DNA from: Dyella sp. C9
GTDB taxonomy: Bacteria; Pseudomonadota; Gammaproteobacteria; Xanthomonadales; Rhodanobacteraceae
Assembly (NCBI RefSeq): GCF_003332825.1
Contig: NZ_QIRF01000011.1
Span: 1-64,000, forward strand
Direction of reading: 5' to 3'
DNA: 64,000 nucleotides
Part shown: positions 56,696 through 64,000 of the stretch, in pieces
How positions within the stretch are numbered: the stretch's first letter is position 1
Layout of the letters: each line of letters opens with the position of its first letter
The notes under the pieces: model-generated
Database searches by the model: none
Seen by the model: the letters and a program-made list of their open reading frames with translations, nothing else
What the model was told of the DNA's origin: nothing
Program-made: the position numbers and the translations under genes

Positions 56696-57486
56696 GTCAT
56701 GCGGGCAAGCATTACACCGGGCTGCATCTGGCCATCGACGGCCACGTGGCCGTAGTGACCCTGACCAACCCGCCTGCCCATACGTGGACGCGCGAAAGCC
56801 TCACGGCGTTGCGCGACCTGGTGCGCGACCTCGATGCCGATCGCGACATCTATGCCCTGGTCATTACCGGCGATGGCGAGAAGTTCTTCTCCGCGGGCGC
56901 TGACCTCAAGCAGTTCGCCGATGGTGATAAGTCGGTAGCACGCGAGGCTGCACGCCGCTTCGGCGAGGCCTTCGAAACGCTATCGTCGTTCCGTGGCGTG
57001 AGTATCGCGGCGATCAACGGCTACGCCATGGGCGGTGGCCTGGAGTGCGCGCTGGCCTGTGACCTGCGCATCGCCGAAGAGCATGCCCAGATGGCGCTGC
57101 CGGAAGCGAGCGTGGGCCTGCTGCCCTGTGCCGGTGGCACCCAGAACCTGGCGCGCCTGGTGGGCGAGGGCTGGGCCAAGCGGATGATCCTGCTGGGTGA
57201 GCGCGTGGATGCCGCCACGGCCCAGCAGATTGGCCTGGTCGAAGCGGTAGTGCCCAAAGGAGAGGGCAAGGCCCGTGCGCTGGCCTGGGCACACCAGGCG
57301 GAGAAGCAGAGTCCGGTGAGCCTTGCGGCCTGCAAAAAGCTGGTGCAGGCCACCCGTTCGCAGACTCAGTCCACTGCCCTGGTGCAGGAGCGCGAGGCCT
57401 TCGTCGACCTGTTCGACAGCGCCGATCAGCGCGAGGGCGTGCAGGCGTTCCTCGAAAAGCGCGCGCCGCTCTGGAAGAACGCATGA
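56692..57486 (+). CDS. Enoyl-CoA hydratase (valine pathway)
   Basis: This 264-residue crotonase hydrates an enoyl-CoA, probably methacrylyl-CoA to 3-hydroxyisobutyryl-CoA. It shows FSAGADLKQF, GYAMGGGLECALACDLRIA and ALPEASVGLLPCAGGTQ, which carries one catalytic Glu. The start ATG overlaps the acyl-CoA dehydrogenase stop, and its own stop overlaps the next gene. Crotonase paralogues are hard to separate by substrate without the context. Confidence 0.9.
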   Translation: MSHAGKHYTGLHLAIDGHVAVVTLTNPPAHTWTRESLTALRDLVRDLDADRDIYALVITGDGEKFFSAGADLKQFADGDKSVAREAARRFGEAFETLSSFRGVSIAAINGYAMGGGLECALACDLRIAEEHAQMALPEASVGLLPCAGGTQNLARLVGEGWAKRMILLGERVDAATAQQIGLVEAVVPKGEGKARALAWAHQAEKQSPVSLAACKKLVQATRSQTQSTALVQEREAFVDLFDSADQREGVQAFLEKRAPLWKNA

Positions 57487-58664
57487 GCACGGTGAATGCC
57501 GAGGTGCAGGGCGAGGCGCCGGTACTGTTCGAGGAGCGGGCGGCCGCCAACGGCAAGCGCATCGGCGTAGCGACGCTCAATGCGGCCAGGACGCTCAACG
57601 GCCTGTCGCTAGAAATGGCGCGTCTGCTGGACAACCAGCTGCATGCGTGGGCCGAGGACAAGGCCATCGCGGTTGTTGTGTTGCAGGGTGCAGGCGAGAA
57701 GGCGTTCTGCGCCGGTGGTGACCTGCACGGGCTTTATCGCTCGATGCTGGAGTACCGTGCGGGCGGCCGTCACGACATTCGCGACAACGCCTACGCCAGC
57801 AATTTCTTCGCGGTGGAATACCGGCTCGATTACCGCATCCACACCTATCCCAAGCCGGTGCTGTGCTGGGGGCATGGCATCGTCATGGGGGGCGGTATCG
57901 GCCTGATGGCCGGCGCCAGCCATCGCGTGGTCACCGAACGATCGCGACTCGCCTTTCCGGAAATCACCATTGGCTTGTATCCGGACGTGGGCGGCAGCTG
58001 GTTGCTGCATCGCGTGCCTGCACTGGGTGGCCTGTTCCTGGCCCTCACCGGCGCACCCTTGAATGCGGGCGACGCCATGTATGCCGGCATGGCGGACGTG
58101 CACATCGAAGAACGTCATCGCCAGGACGTATTCGCCGCACTGGCACAAGCGAACTGGTCCGATCATGGCGACGCCAATGGCACCCTGCTGACCGAGCTAC
58201 TGCAGGGTCATGCTTCGCCGGCCAAGCCTGGTCCGCTGCAGGCGCACCGGGAACTCATCGGCAAGCTGTGCAGCCAGGATGGACTCGCGGCGATCGTGCA
58301 GGCTATCGCGGGCATCACGCAGGACGACCCGTGGCTGATCACCGCGCGCGACACGCTGGCTGCCGGCTCGCTGGGTTCGGCGCGACTGGCCTACGAGCTG
58401 CAGCAGCGCGCGGCATCCTTGTCGCTGGCCGAGGTGTTTTGCCTGGAATACATCGTTTCGCTGCACTGCGCGGCCCACGGCGATTTTGCCGAGGGCATCC
58501 GCGCGTTGCTGATCGACAAGGATCGCCAGCCCCGCTGGCATCCCGCCACCCTGGCCGAGGCCACGCCGGCCTGGGCAGACACCTTCTTCCGCGCGCCCTG
58601 GCCCGAAGGGGAGCACCCCCTGGTCAATCTCGGCGACACAGCTTACGGAGTCAGCAAGTCATGA
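57483..58664 (+). CDS. 3-hydroxyisobutyryl-CoA hydrolase
   Basis: This 393-residue protein is a long crotonase of the HIBCH group. It cleaves 3-hydroxyisobutyryl-CoA to free 3-hydroxyisobutyrate. It has FCAGGDLHGLYRS, GHGIVMGGGIGLMAGASHRVV and the catalytic FPEITIGLYPDVGGSWLLHR. The long C-terminal half ([20 protein letters not shown] at the end) fits HIBCH rather than a hydratase. It overlaps both neighbours by four bases. Confidence 0.92.
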   Translation: MSTVNAEVQGEAPVLFEERAAANGKRIGVATLNAARTLNGLSLEMARLLDNQLHAWAEDKAIAVVVLQGAGEKAFCAGGDLHGLYRSMLEYRAGGRHDIRDNAYASNFFAVEYRLDYRIHTYPKPVLCWGHGIVMGGGIGLMAGASHRVVTERSRLAFPEITIGLYPDVGGSWLLHRVPALGGLFLALTGAPLNAGDAMYAGMADVHIEERHRQDVFAALAQANWSDHGDANGTLLTELLQGHASPAKPGPLQAHRELIGKLCSQDGLAAIVQAIAGITQDDPWLITARDTLAAGSLGSARLAYELQQRAASLSLAEVFCLEYIVSLHCAAHGDFAEGIRALLIDKDRQPRWHPATLAEATPAWADTFFRAPWPEGEHPLVNLGDTAYGVSKS

Positions 58665-59551
58665 GTCGAATCGCGTTCATTGGCCTGGGACACATGGGCG
58701 GCCCAATGGCGGCCAACCTGCTCAAGGCGGGGCATGAGCTTCTCGTGTTCGACCTGGTGGCGTCTGCGGTGGAGCAGGCGGTCGGGCAGGGTGCCAAGGC
58801 GGCCGCCAATGCGACCGAGGCGGTTGCCCATGCCGAGATCGTCATCTCCATGCTGCCCGCCAGCCGCCATGTGGAAGGGCTGTATCTCGGCGAGGCAGGC
58901 CTGTTGCCGCATATCCCGGCCGGCGCACTGGTCATCGATTGCAGCACCATTGCGCCGGCCGCGGCGCAGAAGGTGGCCAAGGCCGCCACGCAGCGCGGGC
59001 TGGCCATGCTCGACGCACCGGTCTCCGGCGGCACGGCGGGCGCCGCTGCAGGCACGCTGACCTTCATTGTGGGTGGCGATGAGCATGTGCTCGAGCGTGC
59101 CAGGCCGATACTGGCGGCGATGGGCAAGAACATCTTCCACGTGGGCGCCAGCGGCGCGGGCCAGGTGGCCAAGCTGTGCAACAACATGGCGCTGGGCGTG
59201 ATCATGGCGGTGACCGGCGAAGCGCTCGCGCTGGGTGCGGCCCATGGACTCGACGCCAAGGTGCTGTCGCAGATGATGGCCGTAAGCACCGGGCGCAGCT
59301 GGGCCACCGAGGTCTGCAACCCCTGGCCGGGCGTGCTGGAAAACGCACCGGCATCGCGTGGCTATGCCGGCGGCTTCGGTACCGACCTGATGCTGAAGGA
59401 TCTTGGCTTGGCCGCCGAGGCAGCGATGGGCGTCGGCGCCTCCATTCCCCTGGGTGAACTGGCCCGCAATCTTTACGCGCTCAACAGCAAGGCCGGCCGC
59501 GGCGGCCTGGACTTCTCGAGCGTCATCAAGCTGGTAGCACCTGATCCATGA
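58661..59551 (+). CDS. mmsB: 3-hydroxyisobutyrate dehydrogenase
   Basis: The 296-residue enzyme oxidises 3-hydroxyisobutyrate to methylmalonate semialdehyde, the substrate of MmsA. It has the Rossmann loop [19 protein letters not shown], the substrate-binding [11 protein letters not shown], and the catalytic Lys in [10 protein letters not shown]. The start overlaps the hydrolase stop; the stop overlaps queH (ATGA). Confidence 0.95.
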   Translation: MSRIAFIGLGHMGGPMAANLLKAGHELLVFDLVASAVEQAVGQGAKAAANATEAVAHAEIVISMLPASRHVEGLYLGEAGLLPHIPAGALVIDCSTIAPAAAQKVAKAATQRGLAMLDAPVSGGTAGAAAGTLTFIVGGDEHVLERARPILAAMGKNIFHVGASGAGQVAKLCNNMALGVIMAVTGEALALGAAHGLDAKVLSQMMAVSTGRSWATEVCNPWPGVLENAPASRGYAGGFGTDLMLKDLGLAAEAAMGVGASIPLGELARNLYALNSKAGRGGLDFSSVIKLVAPDP

Positions 59552-60252
59552 ATGACCCTGTACGTGAAAAGCTGGTACTCCCGAATGGGGCCCACAAGCT
59601 CCTGATGCACTCCTGTTGCGCTCCGTGCTCCGGTGAGCTGATGGAGGCGTTCCTGGAGTCGGGCATCGAATACACCATCTTCTTCTACAACCCCAACATC
59701 CATCCGCTGAAGGAATACCTGCTGCGCAAGGACGAGAACATCCGTTTTGCCGAAAAGCATGGCGTGCCTTTCATCGATGCGGATTACGACACCGACAACT
59801 GGTTCGCCCGTGCCAAGGGCATGGAGAACGAACCGGAACGCGGCATCCGTTGCACCATGTGTTTCGACATGCGCTTCGAGCGCACGGCGCTGTACGCGCA
59901 CGAGCACGATTTCCCGGTCATCACCAGTTCGCTCGGCATCTCGCGCTGGAAGAACATGGCGCAGATCAACGACTGCGGCCACCGCGCAGCGAAGCCCTAC
60001 GAGGGGCTGGTGTACTGGGATTACAACTGGCGCAAAGGCGGCGGCAGCCAGCGGATGATCGAAATCAGCAAGCGTGAGCATTTCTACCAACAGGAATACT
60101 GTGGTTGCGTATATTCGTTGCGCGACACGAATCGCCACCGCCGCGACCAGGGCCGTGAGCGTATCCGCCTCGGCGTGAAGTTTTACGGTGACGAAGATGC
60201 CGCACCTGAAGCGGCCACCGTATCGCTTCCGCAGGACAAGGCCGGCACATGA
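59548..60252 (+). CDS. queH: Epoxyqueuosine reductase QueH
   Basis: QueH performs the last step of queuosine tRNA modification, reducing epoxyqueuosine to queuosine. It is the B12-free alternative of QueG, which uses cobalamin. The 234-residue protein shows the Cys pattern of the family: C23-C24 and C27 (HSCCAPC), C102 and C105 (RCTMC), C185 and C187 (YCGC), consistent with iron-sulfur and mononuclear iron sites. Its ATG overlaps the mmsB stop, so it is expressed with the valine genes under the cobalamin riboswitch. This gives a functional reason for the riboswitch. Confidence 0.95.
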   Translation: MNDPVREKLVLPNGAHKLLMHSCCAPCSGELMEAFLESGIEYTIFFYNPNIHPLKEYLLRKDENIRFAEKHGVPFIDADYDTDNWFARAKGMENEPERGIRCTMCFDMRFERTALYAHEHDFPVITSSLGISRWKNMAQINDCGHRAAKPYEGLVYWDYNWRKGGGSQRMIEISKREHFYQQEYCGCVYSLRDTNRHRRDQGRERIRLGVKFYGDEDAAPEAATVSLPQDKAGT

Positions 60253-60473
60253 GCAAGGCCGTTTACCTGGTCGATGTCGTGCGCAAAGGGCGGGAGGGTG
60301 AGTACAAGCAGCTGCGCCACGCTGGGCGTCCGCTAGCGGGTGATCCCGCCGACGAGGACTCGCCGGGCTTTGTCGAGGCGATCCGTGCCAGCAATCGCCG
60401 CGAGGCGATGGTGTTGGTAAGGCGCAAGTATCCGGAGCATCTCGTACTCGACAAGGTGGTCAAGACTGGCTGA
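60249..60473 (+). CDS. Small hypothetical protein coupled to queH
   Basis: This 74-residue basic protein starts at an ATG overlapping the queH stop by four bases. It is soluble and has an alternating strand/helix look ([40 protein letters not shown]). I do not recognise the family. Tight coupling puts it in the riboswitch operon as the last gene. Confidence 0.65.
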   Translation: MSKAVYLVDVVRKGREGEYKQLRHAGRPLAGDPADEDSPGFVEAIRASNRREAMVLVRRKYPEHLVLDKVVKTG

Positions 60474-60515
60474 TCGGCGAGCCTGTTACCGCCAGTGCGG
60501 CAAGCGTGCCTCTAC

Positions 60516-61388
60516 TCAGGGTGAAGCCTCCTGTTGTGACTCGCTTCGCACGGTGTTGCTCAGGACGCCGATTCCATCGATTTCCACCTCAAAGACGTCG
60601 CCAGGCTTCTTAAAAACAGGCGGCTTTCGGGCCGCCCCGACGCCGCCGGGCGTCCCGGTGATGATCACGTCGCCCGGCTCAAGACTCATCGCCACGCTGA
60701 TCATTTCGATCAGCGATGGGACGCTGAAAATGAGCTTGTCGGTGGACGAATCCTGCATGACCTTGCCATTCAACCGCCCCTGGACGCGCAACCCGTAAGC
60801 TCCTGGTGGCAACGTGTCAGGGGTCACCAACCACGGTCCGAAGGATCCCGTGCCATCGAAATTCTTGCCGATCGTCCATTGCGGCGTACGCATTTGAAAA
60901 TCACGGATCGTGGCGTCATTGAACAGCGAGTAACCCGCAACGTGGTCAAGGGCGTGCTCGCGGCTGATGCGGCGCCCCCTGCGCCCGATCACTACGGCGA
61001 GTTCGGCCTCATAGTCGAGCGCTGCCGACTCGGGCGGGAGCCGGATCGGATCACCGTGGGCGATCAGACTTGTTGCGAACCTCCCGAAAATTTTGGGGTA
61101 GACGGGTTTTTCGAGTCCGCTTTCCTCGAGGTGGTCATCGTAGTTGAGGCCGACGCAGAGGATTTTTCCGGGTCTGGGTACCGGCGGCAGTATTCGAGCC
61201 TTACTCAGATCGATGGCGAGCATGCTCAGCAGCTCCCTACCAGCGCGCCCGAGATCCGCGCCTTGTGCGATCAGGTCGGGCAGGGTACCCGGAAAGCCTC
61301 TCTCGCCTTCCATGAGTCCGTACCAGCCCGAGCCTTCATCAGCGGCGATTCCAGGGACCCCGGCCCTCTCAAAATGGACGATGCGCAT
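60516..61388 (-). CDS. Fumarylacetoacetate hydrolase family protein
   Basis: This 290-residue protein has the FAH fold: an N-terminal variable part, then ILCVGLNYDDHLEESG, the metal-binding Glu residues in YEAELAVVIG, GKNFDGTGSFGPWLV, PGDVIITGTPGGVG and EVEIDGIGVLSNTV. Members are acylpyruvases, fumarylpyruvate hydrolases or hydroxyhepta-dienedioate isomerases. The ATG has GGAGA nine bases upstream. By eye its DNA is less GC-rich than the operon before it. It converges on that operon. Confidence 0.9.
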   Translation of the reverse strand: MRIVHFERAGVPGIAADEGSGWYGLMEGERGFPGTLPDLIAQGADLGRAGRELLSMLAIDLSKARILPPVPRPGKILCVGLNYDDHLEESGLEKPVYPKIFGRFATSLIAHGDPIRLPPESAALDYEAELAVVIGRRGRRISREHALDHVAGYSLFNDATIRDFQMRTPQWTIGKNFDGTGSFGPWLVTPDTLPPGAYGLRVQGRLNGKVMQDSSTDKLIFSVPSLIEMISVAMSLEPGDVIITGTPGGVGAARKPPVFKKPGDVFEVEIDGIGVLSNTVRSESQQEASP

Positions 61389-62357
61389 GGATTCTTTCTC
61401 CAGTGTCCCGCAGGCTCCCGCTAAAAGCCAAAGACGTCGTTATGGTTGGGGCGCTTCTGAAATCAAAGACGCGCGCGGCAACCCGGCAGTCAAAAAGCTT
61501 CGCGGTGGTGACGACGACGCTAAAGCTAGCGCACCGCCACTTTTATCGCTTGTACGATGTTGATTGGGTATGTGAAAAATTGCGCGCGCCAAAGAGCGGG
61601 GCGGCGCGAGGCACGCAGGCTGCAAACCCAAAGTGGGATTCCGTTCCGGTGCGCGCCAGACTTACTGCTTCGATTCCGAAGCACGCACAGCTTTGCGCCG
61701 ACAAGAGCTAGCGTTCGTGCCACCGAGGACTGCTGACCTATGTCCGCAGGGATAAGTGTGCGATTGCGGTGGTCGTGGGTGCCTATGCCTGCAAGCAATG
61801 CGTGGCATTGCCGGTTCGGAACCATTTATGGCTACCGCCAAAGTGCAGGCCAGGCAGCAGCCGCCCGCGACACGGGCCTTGCCGGACCCGAGGCTACTCA
61901 AGCCAGGCGCGCCGGATCTTCAGGCGTTTCCTCGCGCGCAGTGGGCTTCGGCACTGGCATCCAGAGCCAGGTCCTTGCGGCGCGGTGGCCTAGACTATCG
62001 CGATGAGACAGGGCTGCCTGAGCTAAAGGAGGCCATCATTGAGCACGTCACCGCGACGCGCGGTGTGAACGCAGAACCCGATCAGGTGCTCATCGTGCCT
62101 ACGGCACGAGCCGAGATCGATCTGCTTGCGGGGGGGGCTTTAAATCGATTCCCGTTGCCCCGCAGGAGGCATGGATCGAGGAGGCGTCAGGGTGCTGCGG
62201 CGTCATGCACGTCGATGCGCAGCAGCTTCAGTACTACGGTCTTGCGTGGCCGCCGGGCAACAGGCGCACGGCCTCGAATACACTGGCCATGGCGACCGCG
62301 CCGATGAAGCGATGCACGCGATAATCCGGAATGGCGGGCAGTGCATCGGTAAGGTCA
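61389..62357. other. Gene-poor region with a decayed gene
   Basis: Nearly 1 kb has no intact gene. The left part (61389-61830) is unassigned; the right part contains a MocR/PdxR-type remnant. By eye the left part is less GC-rich than the region's average. Confidence 0.5.
61830..62240 (+). pseudogene. Remnant of a MocR/PdxR-type regulator (aminotransferase-like domain)
   Basis: A plus-strand frame encodes segments typical of the linker and start of the aminotransferase domain of MocR/PdxR regulators: PGAPDLQAFPRAQWASALA, LDYRDETGLPELKEAIIEHV and TRGVNAEPDQVLIVPTARAE, then DLLAGG. The frame then fails at a run of eight G (about 62130), after which another frame gives EAWIEEASG, like the W-x-E-x-P-G stretch of the family. 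The winged-helix N-terminus and most of the C-terminal domain are missing. It is a truncated and frameshifted relic. Confidence 0.65.
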
Positions 62358-62597
62358 TCAGGAGGGGATTTCCTCCAGCAGCTTTTCTATCCTGGCCAGT
62401 CGCTTGTCCATGCTGTCGAGGCTGGCCTGGATCGTTTGCTGGCTGGTCGCCTGCGCGGCGAGCATTTGGTCGACCTGGCCGCCTTTGGCCTGCGCGATGT
62501 CTCGCTGAGCCTGGTACTTCTCGGAAAAAATGCCGTGGATGTACCAGCCTGCGATGGCCGCAACCGGAATCAACACGCCAAGCGCTTCTGCTTTCAT
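62358..62597 (-). CDS. Small membrane protein with coiled coil
   Basis: This 79-residue protein has an N-terminal helix (ALGVLIPVAAIAGWYIHGIF) and a Gln/Ala-rich coiled coil (TIQASLDSMDKRLARIEKLLEE). The ribosome site GGGGAG lies seven bases upstream. It follows the ArsR-like gene by 12 bases and is probably co-transcribed and controlled by that regulator. Function unknown. Confidence 0.65.
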   Translation of the reverse strand: MKAEALGVLIPVAAIAGWYIHGIFSEKYQAQRDIAQAKGGQVDQMLAAQATSQQTIQASLDSMDKRLARIEKLLEEIPS

Positions 62598-62609
62598 GCC
62601 CGCTCCCCA

Positions 62610-62915
62610 TCAGTCCTTGAGTGCAAGTTCGCGAATGGTCTTCGCATCGAGTTTCAGCTGGAACGGCACCACCTTGAAGTACTTCAGCGCCTTTCCATCC
62701 TTCGACAGTTCCAGTCTTCCAACCAGGATTCCTGCTTCCTCCAGCCGGGCCAGATGTGCGTAGAGCAGTGGCCTTGACATGCCGAGCCGACGCGCAAGCT
62801 CGCTGACATGTAGCTCGTCCGCCGTAAGGGCGCCCACGATCCGCAGTCGCTGGGGGCTTGCGAGCGCCGCCAGTTGCCCGGCCAGTGCATCTATGGAGAC
62901 ACAGCTCTTGGTCAT
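62610..62915 (-). CDS. ArsR-like winged-helix transcriptional regulator
   Basis: This 101-residue protein begins with an ArsR/SmtB-type fold: LASPQRLRIVGALTADELHVSELARRLGMSRPLLYAHLARLEEAGIL. No metal-binding Cys pattern is evident; Cys occurs only at residue 5, so the signal is not readable. The start ATG lies inside a perfect palindrome and no ribosome site precedes it, so the mRNA may be leaderless. The small membrane protein gene follows. Confidence 0.88.
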   Translation of the reverse strand: MTKSCVSIDALAGQLAALASPQRLRIVGALTADELHVSELARRLGMSRPLLYAHLARLEEAGILVGRLELSKDGKALKYFKVVPFQLKLDAKTIRELALKD

Positions 62916-62938
62916 GTGTCAACAATAATTGACACATG
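62913..62938. promoter_or_regulatory. Palindromic operator over the ArsR-like start codon
   Basis: The arms CATGTGTCAA and TTGACACATG are perfect 10-base complements around a 6-base AT-rich centre. The first CAT is the start codon of the regulator on the minus strand. A bound repressor here would cover the -10 region, fitting autoregulation. Confidence 0.7.
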
Positions 62939-62951
62939 TTGCTCATGGCAA
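62922..62951 (-). promoter_or_regulatory. Predicted leaderless promoter of the ArsR-like gene
   Basis: On the minus strand a -35 TTGCCA (62951-62946) is 18 bases from a -10 TATTGT (62927-62922). The -10 ends six bases before the ATG, so transcription would start at or next to the A of the start codon. Confidence 0.5.
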
Positions 62952-63368
62952 GCGATGCCGGCCGGCACCCGCGAGCGCCGCCCTGGGGCGCCGGCAGGCG
63001 CTGCGAGAATCCCGCATGGCCGTGACGCACTCATGCCAGCGCTTCCCTCATGAGAACGAGGCGATGGCCATGCCTGGATGCGGGTACACCCATGCCGCTA
63101 TGCAGGTCGATAATGGCCTCGTCGGCCAGGGAGTCACCGGTGGATCCCGATCGCTCCACGTCCGCATTTCCGAGCACGCGAATCAAACAGAAGCCATGCG
63201 GCTAGATGGGATGCCGCGGGAGGGGAAGGGCAGGTGCTTCAATGGAGGCGTGACATAAGGAGAGGGCGTCCGAATCGGCAGCTGGCAGAGGCGTTCAACC
63301 ACATAAAACCAGACACTTGGGAAAAACGGTAAGCATTATTACGGGTTAGCTGCCTGCCGGTACCGCGC
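62952..63368. other. Gene-free stretch
   Basis: About 420 bases with no convincing gene on either strand. The right half is more AT-rich. I see no repeat or RNA structure I can name. Confidence 0.4.
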
Positions 63369-64000
63369 TCATGGCGATAGTGTCAACTTGTGGAGCTGGT
63401 TTCCGGCGTCATCAAAGTTGCCTGGCTCCAGCCACGCCTGGAATGACTGCCGCAGCCGCGGCCAATCGCGATCGATGATTGAGTACCAGGCGGTGTCTCG
63501 ATTGAGCCCCTTCACGACCATGTGTTGACGGAACAGGCCCTCATGACTGAAGCCGAAGCGGATGGCAGCGCGCTTAGAGGGGGCATTTTCGTCATTGCAC
63601 TTCCATTCCAAGCGCCGATACCCGAGCTGAAAGGCGTAGTCGGCGAAAAGGAAAAAGGCCTCGGTGGCTTTGCGGGTGCGAGCCAAGGCCGGCCCCCACA
63701 TGATGTGCCCGATCTCGATGACGCCATTGGCCGTATCGATGCGCATGAATGCCTGTCGGCCCTCCGCGCGGCCAGTCGTCTTGTCCACTACCGCAAAGAA
63801 CAGCGGATCGGCCCTCGCGATCGCCCGCTCCATCCATTGATGCTGCTCTTCGATGCTGCGAGGCGCTTCCTCAGCAAGATAGCGAAAGCGCTCCTCGCGG
63901 CCTTCTGCGGTGGAAGCCTCGAATAGGGCCTGAGCGTGCTGCTCAATGTCCAGGGGTACGAGGTGCACATAGGCGCCTTCCAGGGGGAGTTTGTCGGGCT
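63369..64000 (-). CDS. GNAT family acetyltransferase (RimJ/RimL-like), 5' end outside the window
   Basis: The frame is open to the window edge. The residues before the first in-window start read PDKLPLEGAYVHLVPL, the classical N-terminus of RimJ/RimL-type GNATs, so the real start lies beyond 64000. The domain includes IEIGHIMWGPALARTRKATEA and YRRLEWKCNDENAPSKRAAIRFGFSHEGLFR, which are the acetyl-CoA-binding and C-terminal GNAT segments. The acceptor is unknown. Confidence 0.85.
   Translation of the reverse strand, partial: PDKLPLEGAYVHLVPLDIEQHAQALFEASTAEGREERFRYLAEEAPRSIEEQHQWMERAIARADPLFFAVVDKTTGRAEGRQAFMRIDTANGVIEIGHIMWGPALARTRKATEAFFLFADYAFQLGYRRLEWKCNDENAPSKRAAIRFGFSHEGLFRQHMVVKGLNRDTAWYSIIDRDWPRLRQSFQAWLEPGNFDDAGNQLHKLTLSP

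Noticed and set aside
62203-62357. Minus-strand frame downstream of the small membrane protein, partly protein-like (PDYRVHRFIGAVAMASVFEA)
   Set aside because: No suitable start codon in that frame and no recognisable family; may be a relic.

Overview
The window looks like chromosomal DNA of a high-GC gammaproteobacterium of the order Xanthomonadales, most likely the Rhodanobacteraceae (Rhodanobacter, Dyella or Luteibacter type). This rests on smc followed by zipA, the imuA-imuB-dnaE2 mutagenesis cassette, DUF3325/DUF3649 iron-uptake proteins and TonB-dependent receptors. Coding density is high. I saw no rRNA, tRNA, insertion sequence, phage or CRISPR array.

Layout. 0.3-7.3 kb: smc, zipA (no ligA behind it), a lipoprotein cardiolipin-synthase-like phospholipase D, and a bestrophin-like membrane protein. 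7.8-11.7 kb: an orphan antitoxin-like protein, an iron-linked membrane operon behind a probable Fur box, and a lipoprotein O/P-type porin. 11.9-17.6 kb: SOS mutagenesis operon with a UmuD-like self-cleaving protein, imuA, imuB and dnaE2. 17.7-20.6 kb: DUF2946 protein and a TonB receptor. 20.6-25.4 kb: stress cluster (beta-CASP nuclease, three Usp proteins, GNAT) with an exact FNR/Anr box. 25.4-27.4 kb: quinone oxidoreductase and a membrane-anchored metallo-hydrolase. 27.5-33.0 kb: FecI/FecR/FecA-type signalling operon ending in a periplasmic histidine acid phosphatase. 33-39.9 kb: degenerate MASE1 kinase, OsmC, outer-membrane efflux lipoprotein, GNAT, DksA-like finger, phosphoglucomutase. 39.9-48.2 kb: accessory redox block with three aldo/keto reductases, CMD protein, SDR, DUF427, alpha/beta hydrolase and two LysR regulators. 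48.4-53.4 kb: phosphoketolase, acetate kinase and a GntP-type permease.

53.6-60.5 kb holds the most striking locus. A complete cobalamin riboswitch precedes a tightly coupled operon with five valine-degradation enzymes (mmsA, acyl-CoA dehydrogenase, enoyl-CoA hydratase, 3-hydroxyisobutyryl-CoA hydrolase, mmsB), then queH, the epoxyqueuosine reductase that does not need B12, and a small unknown protein. Nearly all junctions overlap by ATGA. The hexamer GGAGAC occurs both in the aptamer and as the mmsA Shine-Dalgarno region, with its complement GTCTCC between them, which suggests how B12 could shut off translation.

60.5-64 kb is looser: a fumarylacetoacetase-family gene, a decayed MocR/PdxR-type gene, an ArsR-like regulator that appears leaderless with a perfect palindrome over its start codon, a small membrane protein, and a GNAT gene running off the end.
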